This document shows, piece after piece, positions 55,347-64,000 of a stretch of DNA of 64,000 nt. Made by a program: the position numbers and the translations under genes. How positions within the stretch are numbered: the first letter of the stretch is position 1; each line of letters opens with the position of its first letter. The notes under the pieces are model-generated. The model did no database searches. It saw nothing but the letters and a program-made list of their open reading frames with translations, and was not told where the DNA came from. Source of the DNA: Halocafeteria seosinensis (Eukaryota; Sar; Bigyra; Bicosoecida); NCBI GenBank assembly GCA_001687465.1, contig LVLI01000228.1, forward strand, positions 1 to 64,000, in the 5' to 3' direction.

Positions 55347-57035
55347 ATGGGCGCATCGCACAGCGTGTCCAAAGGGAAAGACGATAGCAGTATTCGGGAC
55401 GGGAATAGTAGCAATAATAATAATAATAGTAGCTCGTGTGTGGGTTCAGAACGAAGGGTAAGTGCCTCCATCATTTGACTGATTCTCATATCGTGTAGTA
55501 TACATGCTGATCTGAGCTGTCTACGCGCACTCCGAAATGCAGGCTCCGCGAGCTCCGTTGCTCTCGAACGACAGGAATCTCCCTTTCGACGACCTCAACA
55601 TGAGCGGGGATTATGTCGTGATTGGCACATCGGAAACAAGCACGCAGGCACAAACTTCAGACACCACCAGAAGTGATGGACGTATAGGATGGATTAGCTC
55701 CGACAGTGTGGCATACATTCCAGCGGGGCAGAGTCCGACTATCTTCGGCGCGAGCGCGAGCGCGAGTACGAGCACGAGCACGCAGCAGCAGCCACCACAT
55801 CACCAACAATGTGATATTTACGAAGCAGTGGCAACAGCAAATGTGCGCCAAATTCGCTACATATTAGGGAATGGAATTGACGTAGATGTGCACACACCGG
55901 ATGTAAGTTGGTTTGTCCATTCCGTTTAAATTTCTAACACTGTGTATACTGGTATCGGCTCTTCCAGGATGGCTACACTCCTTTGCATGAAGCCTGTTCT
56001 CGGGGGCACAAGGAGATCGTAGAGCTTCTTATCAGTGAATACAATGCGAGCCCCGAGTTAGCGAACAATGTAAGTATTCTCTCTTTACCTCCAGCTGCCA
56101 AAATTTGTTTTTGGTACACAAGGCAATGGGTTCCTGCAGGAGGGCATCACACCTTTGCATTGCGCCATCATTGGGCGACATGCCTCTGTGGGCGATCTAT
56201 TACTAAACACTTACAGAGTATCTCCTAATGTGCAAACCAAGGTAAAGGTACTCGAAGCAACCCCATGTTGGATGTCATGTAACCATTTCTGTGAATAATC
56301 TCCATGCAGGAGGGTTACACGCCTTTGCACTATGCTGCATTTTTGGGAGACTTGACATGCGCATTGCTTCTTGTGGAAGCAGGTGCTCGAACAAATATAG
56401 AGGACAATGTACGTACTATTAGCCACTTCTCGAGATCTTCAGTTCATGATTGCCCATCTGGTTCCTTGCAGGAGGGCCATTCCCCTCTGCAAGTCGCGCG
56501 GTCCGAGTCGCAAGATGATATCAAAAACTTCCTTGAAGAGTGTACAGGGACCACAACTGGTGACAATGCATTCACTGTCGAACAATCCGGGGATCGCTCA
56601 AGTTCGGATGACTCTTACGTTCCGGAAATTTTTGATGGAGCAGGTGAAGGCATCGCTGTCTCTGGGGATGCAACAATCACGGATAATGAGTCCAAAATTC
56701 GGGAAGCCGATAATGATGAGGGCCTGGAGCATTTGCCTGAGTTGGAAAGGAAGATAGCAAAGTTACAGCGAGCGGGTTGTGATTTTGAGTCCGATTTTCC
56801 GCCGTCTTGTATATGCCCTATCACATATGGTTTAATGACGGAACCTGTTGTAACGGCGGATGGATACACCTACGAGAAGTCTGCTATAGAAGATTGGCTA
56901 AAGCAGAGTAGCCGAAGTCCTCAGACCAATGAGGAACTCCAGCACAAGAATACTATTCCTAACCGGAACATGAAGGCAGACATTGCAGAACGTGTCGATC
57001 AGAAGATGAGGGAGTTGGGAATGAGTACTCGCTGA
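55347..57035 (+). CDS. Ankyrin-repeat U-box E3 ubiquitin ligase, N-myristoylated
   Basis: Six exons (55347-55457, 55543-55902, 55968-56069, 56140-56241, 56310-56408, 56472-57035) give 445 residues, all exons in phase 0. MGASHS fits the N-myristoylation consensus (Gly2, Ser6). Low-complexity Asn and Ala-Ser/Thr repeats follow (AAT and GCGAGC-type microsatellites in exons 1 and 2). Ankyrin repeats: DGYTPLHEACSRGH, EGITPLHCAIIGRH, EGYTPLHYAAFLGD, EGHSPLQVARSE, with one repeat per exon of 99-102 nt and every internal repeat junction at an intron. The U-box (about 370-440) reads SCICPITYGLMTEPVVTADG, then YTYEKSAIEDWL and PNRNMKADI. It binds E2 and transfers ubiquitin; the target is unknown, and a membrane site is inferred from the myristoyl motif. 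Confidence 0.93.
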
Positions 57036-58559
57036 GCAAGGCCCTAAGCTAAACGATACCGTCGAAGACATGCGCAGCAAATCCAGAACTCAACTCAGGA
57101 AGCTTTGTAGCTTTATTTCTCTTTCTAATTAATGTTCTAAAGACGTTTGGGCCTCAAGAATAGCTCGAAATAGGCAGAGATGAATCCGAGACTGAACTTC
57201 AGAGCGGCTTGTATATAGGCTGAGTGTTAACTCAAAAATACGTTATTTGAGTTATTCAAAAGCAAAGCTCGTTAGTTTTTCCTGATACATGTGTATAAAT
57301 CTTGTGTTGCATCCCGTATATAGCCCCAAATGCCGCAGTAATTTAAGATACCGCACTTCTGATATGAGGTGTGGAGCCAGGTGCGGAGACTGGGCAGCAC
57401 AATTTCGAAAAGTCTGTCGCACTCGATTTCATAGCCCACGATGAAGTATCCATACTCAGTCTTCATGTTCTGGCTCTTTATTTCAATTATAGTTATTTAA
57501 GCTTTAAAAGTGTTTATATATTGAGCCACGAGCTCATGGTAAAGGCCGAGATCTTTTGGTTGCGCGCGCCTTGACAAACTTCTGCTTTGGTGTGGTAATA
57601 TTTTTGCAGAATCCGGTTTCCACTACTGCCAAACAAATGTAGGTATTTGCTTCGTGACACTCGTTGCCCAATTTTTTACATGCGAGCCAATGTTAACCTC
57701 TACAGCGAAGCACTTTCGTTTCAAAGAGGAATACATTTCAAAGACGATGGTCTTGACGAATTTACCTGGGATGAGGACGACGCCATATACTGGTACTGTA
57801 ACAGTCAAGGCTCATATACAGTACTTTCCACTTTCCTCGAACGCCATTGCTCCTATATACGTTCCCCGGGAAGCATTCTGGAGCAATGCCTGCTTAACAC
57901 GGGCGCATACCGCTCCTCGTTAAGAGGATGTGGTCAACTTCCCGGCCGGTGGGCTATCTGTCACATTTGTGTGTGTGCCCTAAAAAAGGCTTGTGTATTC
58001 GCTTCTGTGTTGAAGGGCGCTCTTCCGAATGTAAGATTCAGATACGTAATGGTCTGCAAACAAGCTTCTTTCTTGTGTTTAAACATGCTTCACCCATTTG
58101 AGTACTGTAATGCCTCGTGACCTGCAGGACTCATTCACATAGCCAAACCGTGATGCAGTACAGTACGAACATAAAGTTGACCTAACGAGGAGCGGTACAT
58201 GCGCCCGTCTGTGAGTTTCTACACAGTACACGTGCACACGATTCCTTAATGGCTCCATGTGAAGAGAAATGGTAATATTGTCCAAGGCTAGGAGGCTGTA
58301 GTCGGAGCACATCGTAGCCAGCAGTCTCACGTGCGCATGCGCATGCGGAACTTGTTGCATCCATTCAGTCCTGGATTCCACTTCCAAGCATGCAGGCATG
58401 CAGCAGCATACACAAAATTCAAGTGAATTGAATTGGCATTGTAATGCATACATCCACAGGATTGATTGGTGAGCATAGCTAGGCTCATTCATTGCTCTCG
58501 TTCCAGGTATTGTATAGAAGCAGCCGACCCATCCATCCATCCATCCAGGAGCATCGACG
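57036..58559. other. 1.5-kb intergenic region with dispersed repeat
   Basis: Holds the second copy of the dispersed repeat, an AT-rich 5' half, and a CATC tetranucleotide run at 58537-58552. ORFs at 57647-58120 (+) and 58079-58642 (-) have no motifs and are not called. Confidence 0.4.
57896..57966 (+). repeat. Dispersed repeat, copy with 21-nt insertion
   Basis: Shares 26 nt (57896-57921) and 24 nt (57943-57966) exactly with 9107-9156; between them is a 21-nt segment absent from the other copy. Confidence 0.85.
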
Positions 58560-61500
58560 ATGACGGAGACGAAGAGAGAAGGATGCTGCCAGTATTTTGC
58601 GGTCTTTTTCATCACGGTGGCCACTATTCTCGGGACAGGCATTGTACGTTGATTTTGTGAATGCTATGATGTATGGTGTGGTGGTGTCTAATGTGTGTGT
58701 ATGTGTGTATGGAATGCGCGCAGTTGGGACTTCCCGTGGACTTGGCCAATGCTGGCTTCTTTCCCTTTATTGCCACATTTGCCATGTGTTTAGCGATGCA
58801 GCTTGCTGTGGTCTGGCTGATGACGGATCTACTACAGAGAGCCCATATCGAGCTGATGCAAGCACGACTACTCCGGTTATTTGAGGACCACGAGGAAGAG
58901 GAGGAGCAGGGACGAACACCAAAAAATGGAATACGACGTCGTTCGTTGGACAGTGAGACAATCAAAGTCGGACGAACAGAACGCCGTCGGCGGTACAGTG
59001 ATGATCCCAAGGAAACATCCAGTACAGTCTCGGAGGCGGAGACCGATACACCACCGTCTGCGTCGTCCCCTGGACAACAACAAGGCCCAGGAGAAGGAGG
59101 AGCTGCCGCCGCTTCGGCAAGAGCAATGGCAACAGTATCGGACTATGACCATTATAGCGGAAAGCAGCGGGGAGCATCTTCAAAGAAGAAAGCAAGTCGG
59201 AAAGTGGGTGTTGGAGGTGCAAAGCACTCTGCAGAGTCGGCTACGCAGGATCCTCATGTGGAGAGTCTTTTAGAATTTAAGGAGAGGACCTTGGTTAGCG
59301 AAGAAACTACCCCTTTGCATGGACAAGACATCGATATATATCAGTCCGAAGAAGCATCGTCAGAGGCTGCAACCCTGTCCAGAGGGAAGAGCGACCAAGA
59401 AGCTGAGGTCGATAGAGTGTTGCGGGAGAAAATCGAGCAGCACTATACTAATCTAATTAGGGAAACAGGAGAAGTTACTACCGAAACGATGGAGCGCTGG
59501 ACAGAGTTGGCTGCATTTGAGCTTCGAGACTCCGCTGTTCGACCTAATCTTCATTCCATGGGGAAAATGTATTTGGGAGTGCAGCTTCAACGCGTTTTCG
59601 ATGCAGCTGTGATGCTTCATTTTGTTTCGGTGCTGATTAGCTACGTGCTAGCTGGAAGTCAGTCGTACCAGGAGTTCATTGGAATACAGTTTGAAATTAT
59701 TATACTTTTGTTCTGTATCGTGTACACGTTTTTCATTGTTGTTGGAGAGCGAGTCATCAAGCCAGTAATCAGTGTGGTCACAACTGTCAAATGCTCCCTT
59801 CTCATACTTATGATCGGTATCGTCGGCTTTGTTTCCCTTCAAGTGAACATTTCCCCTTGGAATAAATGGAGTAAAATTATGGAGCCCTTTCTTCTGGGCA
59901 CTGTGGCTTTGGGCGGTGTCGTTAACATCCTGCCGGTTGTATATTCCAACGTTCCACTACGGAAATCGTCCATAAGCAAATTCAGGTTTGCAGTCTCCGC
60001 GGGGGTCACAACGTGCTGGGTGTTGAACATTATGTGGGCGTTCTTTGTGTTAAAGATTGTTCCCCAAACTGTAGAAGAGGAAGGCGAAGTCTCTCTGGAA
60101 AATTCAAAGCGCAACGGGGAGATCTCAACCGCGCCTGTCATTGATGTAATCGATCAAGACTACGAGAAATACCATTGGGTATCAAATCTCGTTACATCGT
60201 TTATTATTCTGAGCGTTAGCGTGAGTTATTTGACGTTGGGAACAGGTATGAAACACGTCCTTGATGGATATGTAGACCAGAGGTTCGAGCGACTTGATGA
60301 AGAACGTAGGGAAGAGAGAACCAACGGTACGGAAATTGCGGAAACATTCAACGGTGTTAATGATAGGGAAAATGTGTTTGCTAAAGAAACCAACATAGGG
60401 AGGAACACAGCTCAAAAAGAAGACGCTGATGGGAACAGGCTCTGCCTGCGCTTTTGCGAACAGCTCATGAGACTATTTCGCTATTTATTCATGTTCCTTG
60501 TTACACTACTACGGAAAGGATGCGCTTCACTAAAGGCTCCCGCTATGAAAATAAGTCTGTATACGTTCTGGTTTGGTGTAATCTTGGTGATAGCTATTTC
60601 GAATCCTCAAGGGTTTCTCGTCGTGTTGGAAGTGTTCACGTCCCTTGCTTTAAATGTCGAATCTGGATTCTTTATAGGCCTCATGTGGTATTCTGCACGA
60701 AAGAGATCGCTGAAGCAACCTTCATTATCGTACCACGAAGATGCTGGCAGCAAACGACGGAACCCACCAAGACTTCAAGAAGCTGTTCACTTCATGAAAT
60801 CTCCGAACCTCCTGTCGGATACTTTCGGACATTCTTCAATGATATTGACCATCATCACGTTTCTATTTGCTGTGGTGTACGACATAGGTGAAGCTTTATC
60901 TCGACTGATACATCCGGAAATGACTACTTGGGTTCTTTCCGCCATAGGTTGCTTGACAATAATTAATGTCGCTCTGCCTCAAACAGAAGCGCTTGGCTAC
61001 TATTGGCACTTTTACTACGGACTGCCGGTTCCCTTGACATTCCCAAAGGACTTCGGGTTTGGAGACAATGCTGCCTTGACGTTGCAAAAGCAACCCTGCG
61101 AGCTCGGTTCACGGATGGCCGCAAGCATTTGGAGAGCCTTCGCTTCCCGGTGGCGACGAGAACTGTGGTGGCCTAGTGTGACTGTAGTATTTGCTTTTGC
61201 TTCCTTGCTTGTATCCACTCCTACCGGCGGAAATTTTTCCTGGTCTCGGGACAGGCTAACATACATAATTCTGACCTTGGGCGGGATCGTATTCCTGCTT
61301 TTTGGTCAGGTACTGCGAGGTCGTTACCTGCTGCGCCGCCCGGTACTTAGCCGACATGATACGCATTCGGAGCATACTCATCTCAACTCCAACTGGCACT
61401 TGAACCGTACCGCTTTTAGGGTGTCTTGCATTTTATCTGCCCTTTGTCCAGGTTGTCTTGCTTGTGCATGTGGCTTCATGTACAGATATTCCGAGTGGGA

Positions 61501-61675
61501 AAGTCTTGGGTTGTTAGTCGTGACGTTGCCCGGCACGACATTTACAATTCTTGCACATTTAGCACAGCGTTCTGTACTTGTTTCTTTTTTGTATCGAACG
61601 CAGTTAGGGGAGGCTTCGTCTCAAGACGTATCGAAATTGAGGAACTTGGAGAGGGATAAGCTGATTACCGGGTAA
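58560..61675 (+). CDS. TMEM104: TMEM104-like membrane protein (amino-acid transporter fold)
   Basis: Two exons (58560-58643, 58724-61675) give 1011 residues. TMEM104 belongs to the amino acid/auxin permease clan (SLC32/36/38-like); its substrate is unsettled. Intron 1 (80 nt) splits VATILGTGI/LGLPVDLANAGFF, restoring the clan's GTGxLxLP unwound-helix motif. Next is FVSVLISYVLAGSQSYQEF, close to TMEM104 HFVSILISYALAGSQ, then about 9 more TMs. Two unusual insertions: a hydrophilic acidic/Ser block (about 70-250, EDHEEEEEQGRTPKNG onward) after TM2, and another (about 545-600). The downstream gene converges, with only 3 nt between the two stop codons. The start ATG is in exon 1; without it TM1 would be incomplete. 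Confidence 0.82.
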
Positions 61676-61678
61676 TAA

Positions 61679-64000
61679 TTACCCACTTCTGAACCGCTTC
61701 GGATCGTTTGAGTAGTCTCCTTCTGCATCTTCAGTGGACCTGTCTGACGACGCTCTGTTTCTACGACGCGACAAAGACAAAGAAGGATCCGAAGAGCAAC
61801 ACTGGGAGGAGCTTGAAGATGCAGACGATGAAGCGAGGATGGCTCGTGCCATCTCGCGAGCGCGTGATACTCTTTCGAGACGCTCAGTAGAGCTCGGGGT
61901 GTGGTAACCACTGGTGGAGTCTTGAGTGTCCTCCTCATTATAGGGAGCGGTCCTTCGGTTAGGTAATGACGGTGCCGTTTTTGCAGGTGCTACCCGCGGA
62001 ATGCTTCGAAGTTGTTCAGGCCGAGGTGGATACGAAGACGGGGTTTGGGATGGTGATAACGTGCTTAGTCCTGGTGGATTAAACGGAGACGGACGGCAGA
62101 GATGGATCAATGCCGCATGCTTGTTATTCAGCTGAAGCGCATTGTTCGAAGTCTGAGCATCGGAGCTGATGTTTTCCCCTCCAGCGGTGTGTACCCGTTT
62201 CTTCAATTTATTGGCTTCGACGGAAGTTGTGCTTGTGGCTGCTTCACTCGAACAACTCTGAGCAAAGTCGCTCCAAACATGAGCCGCACCTTTTTGCCAT
62301 AATCGTTTCCGCGCGTTGATAAACCAGTTATTCAGTTGCTTTCGCGTGATATTTGCTTTCGCTTCAAGATATGCCTTTTCCTTTTCAGTAGGATATGGAT
62401 GCGTAATATGTTCTGGATTGAACATCCACTCTTTAAGAACTGAAATGGCTGCTGGCGGCAAGTTGCGAGAGGGTCGGCTTCTGGATTGATTGTTTCGTTC
62501 GGCTTCAGAACGTGAAATGACCACGTTCGTACTTTCACTGTGACACGTTGCTGCTTCGTTCATTTTGCTCGAGTTCGACTTTCCATTGTAATATCCGTCA
62601 CAGTCGAAGGCTACGGGGATCACCATATCCTTGTCAAACTCAACGTCATAATCAGTTTCGTGATAGTGAAATTCTGAGGGTTTGCTGGAAACGGCTAGAG
62701 CGTGCAGGGTGTTCCACAGCTCTTCCGGCATCTCGCTTGCGGGCAACACGGAGCAAAACATGACGTTCGGACTAGTATTGCTGCCAGCGGAGGGATGGAC
62801 TGACTGTAGGAGGTAAGAAGACACCCAACTGCTGTCCAAGCGATTGACAACCTTCCTCAATAGGTATTTCTTCAGTCGAACAACCTCAGCATCACGACGT
62901 GACTGGATCTTCTTCCTGCTGGAGAGGAATGTCGCTGGAAACGAGTAAGTTATTCGACGAGAGTAAAACGCGGCGTACGTGTGATGGCTTTCGCGGCTAT
63001 TCAATCCTGACGAGCAGATAGAAACATCTTTAAGCATCGGCTGCAAGCGTTTCCGTACTTCGCTAATGTCATACGAGTCATCTTGCTGGACTAGAACCCA
63101 CTTGGAACCTCGCCTTTCATCAAACAACGGGGACTCATATTTGAAAGCAGTAATGTGTTCATGAAGGTACTTAGAGACTTTGCTCTGCCTTTCAGGACTG
63201 CACACGAAATACAAATCAACTAACTCCTGTCGAACGACCTCCCCGTCTGCTACCACCTCTCGATACTTATTCTTGTGCTCAGCAACGTCCCCACTACTAT
63301 ACGTCCAATCACCCATGGTATCCTTCCTCACTTGTTCCTCTTTTACAAGAGCCTGCTTCCCACGGAACAGAGGTAGACGATTCGCAAGGCTTGGAAAAGC
63401 ATGAGCTATATGGTCCGCAATTTCCTTGGTAAGGCACACTTGGCGAAGCAACAAGGGGTCCGTCTGTACCCACGCAAGTATGTCACTATAAGTATACGCA
63501 GGTCGAGGAATAGGAAAGCGCAATGGAACTTGATTTGGATACTCATGTCCGGTAGCACGTTTCCCATGTAGAGCAAAAACAGGCGCATCATTGTAGCGAG
63601 CCATGTGCCCGTCACGGTCAGAAATCACTTTGTTTGAAGCCGTTACAGGAAAACCACAGGTTCTCCAAACGTGCGGAAGAACTGAAAGGTGATATTGCAT
63701 TAGCGCACACATCGACACTTTCGCAGATTGCCTTATCATTTGCGGTATTTCAAAGTGACAATCATTCAACCACTGAGCATTGCCGCCTTTGGACATATTG
63801 CCGGCCCCTGTTCCCAGTTGTTCGCTCTTTCCCGTTTCGTTCTCTACGTTTCCTCCATCTCTTAATGAAGCTTCACTATCCTCACGTGACGAATAGCAAG
63901 AGCTCTGCAAGGTACGCGCCGGATTACTGGCAGATCCAGATGATGGACAAGTCTCGTAGGGCTGAAACGAGTCTTGCGATTCGGGGACACTATACGACAT
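61679..64000 (-). CDS. TALE-class homeobox protein, possibly 5'-incomplete
   Basis: 773 residues read from an ATG at the very edge of the window (64000), so more N-terminal sequence may exist. The homeodomain lies at about 508-572: VLKEWMFNPEHITHPYP, TEKEKAYLEAKANI and NNWFINARKRLWQKG. The three-residue loop extension (HPYP between helices 1 and 2) defines the TALE class; helix 3 WFINARKRLW has N51 and R53. Not clearly KNOX or BELL (those read WFINQRKRHW or WFINARVRLW). No MEINOX/KNOX block is evident N-terminally; there is a long globular region without named domain, and Ser/Pro-rich C-terminus (SSASSSSSQCCSSD). A transcription factor in the nucleus; in green and red algae TALE proteins can control life-cycle phase, here only a possibility. 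Confidence 0.85.
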   Translation of the reverse strand: MSYSVPESQDSFQPYETCPSSGSASNPARTLQSSCYSSREDSEASLRDGGNVENETGKSEQLGTGAGNMSKGGNAQWLNDCHFEIPQMIRQSAKVSMCALMQYHLSVLPHVWRTCGFPVTASNKVISDRDGHMARYNDAPVFALHGKRATGHEYPNQVPLRFPIPRPAYTYSDILAWVQTDPLLLRQVCLTKEIADHIAHAFPSLANRLPLFRGKQALVKEEQVRKDTMGDWTYSSGDVAEHKNKYREVVADGEVVRQELVDLYFVCSPERQSKVSKYLHEHITAFKYESPLFDERRGSKWVLVQQDDSYDISEVRKRLQPMLKDVSICSSGLNSRESHHTYAAFYSRRITYSFPATFLSSRKKIQSRRDAEVVRLKKYLLRKVVNRLDSSWVSSYLLQSVHPSAGSNTSPNVMFCSVLPASEMPEELWNTLHALAVSSKPSEFHYHETDYDVEFDKDMVIPVAFDCDGYYNGKSNSSKMNEAATCHSESTNVVISRSEAERNNQSRSRPSRNLPPAAISVLKEWMFNPEHITHPYPTEKEKAYLEAKANITRKQLNNWFINARKRLWQKGAAHVWSDFAQSCSSEAATSTTSVEANKLKKRVHTAGGENISSDAQTSNNALQLNNKHAALIHLCRPSPFNPPGLSTLSPSQTPSSYPPRPEQLRSIPRVAPAKTAPSLPNRRTAPYNEEDTQDSTSGYHTPSSTERLERVSRAREMARAILASSSASSSSSQCCSSDPSLSLSRRRNRASSDRSTEDAEGDYSNDPKRFRSG

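Noticed and set aside
57647-58120. 157-codon ORF (+)
   Set aside because: No motif; it runs through the dispersed repeat and has no supporting splice or neighbour evidence.

Overview
The window is nuclear DNA from an intron-bearing, probably unicellular eukaryote (an alga or other protist). Evidence: spliceosomal introns mostly 45-110 nt long with GTAAG...CAG borders, AATAAA signals, mixed strands, about one gene per 3 kb, and eukaryote-only families (DHX35, COQ8, NSUN5, TM9SF, TMEM104, TALE homeobox, mitochondrial uL4). The lineage cannot be fixed from sequence alone. Secreted GLUG, mucin-like and GCC2/GCC3-like proteins and the retroelement style remind me of stramenopile, haptophyte or red-algal genomes; this is an impression, not a test result. 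Spliced models given here were joined by hand. All sum to a multiple of three and keep family motifs across junctions.

Layout. 0.3-8.1 kb: DHX35 helicase (+), an EF-hand-like multi-exon protein (-), an archaemetzincin-like protein without its zinc-binding histidines (+). 9.1-12.4 kb: half of a dispersed repeat, an AAA-ATPase-like/PD-(D/E)XK single-exon gene, and a decayed retroelement 3' fragment. 12.7-17.1 kb: TM9SF nonaspanin (-) and COQ8 kinase (+). 17.7-19.3 kb: broken MULE transposase with ambiguous bases. 19.8-22.8 kb: large Ser/Pro/Thr-repeat membrane mucin (-). 24.4-29.2 kb: divergent FMO (-) and HEAT-like protein (+). 30.0-35.0 kb: 1570-residue FUSC-type membrane protein. 36.0-41.5 kb: GLUG-repeat secreted protein, sigma-like GST, and a duplicated-domain Cys-rich secreted protein with a frameshift. 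41.6-45.0 kb: mitochondrial ribosomal protein uL4 and an NHX Na+/H+ exchanger (both -).

45.4-47.5 kb is an accessory island: two reverse-transcriptase palm fragments in head-to-head inverted orientation, a retroelement-type hairpin, short overlapping ORFs that resemble small proteins of algal large DNA viruses, and a tandem array of near-identical hairpins. 48.1-49.9 kb: second GLUG paralogue (-). 49.9-53.1 kb is gene-poor. 53.1-64.0 kb: NSUN5 (-), an ankyrin/U-box E3 ligase with one ankyrin repeat per exon (+), TMEM104-like transporter (+), and a TALE homeobox protein (-) whose stop codon is 3 nt from that of TMEM104.

Most genes are unrelated housekeeping functions and do not form a pathway. 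The one functional theme is secretion and cell surface: mucin, two GLUG proteins, Cys-rich protein and TM9SF. The best candidates for something undescribed are the histidine-less archaemetzincin and the hairpin/virus-like island at 46.4-47.5 kb.
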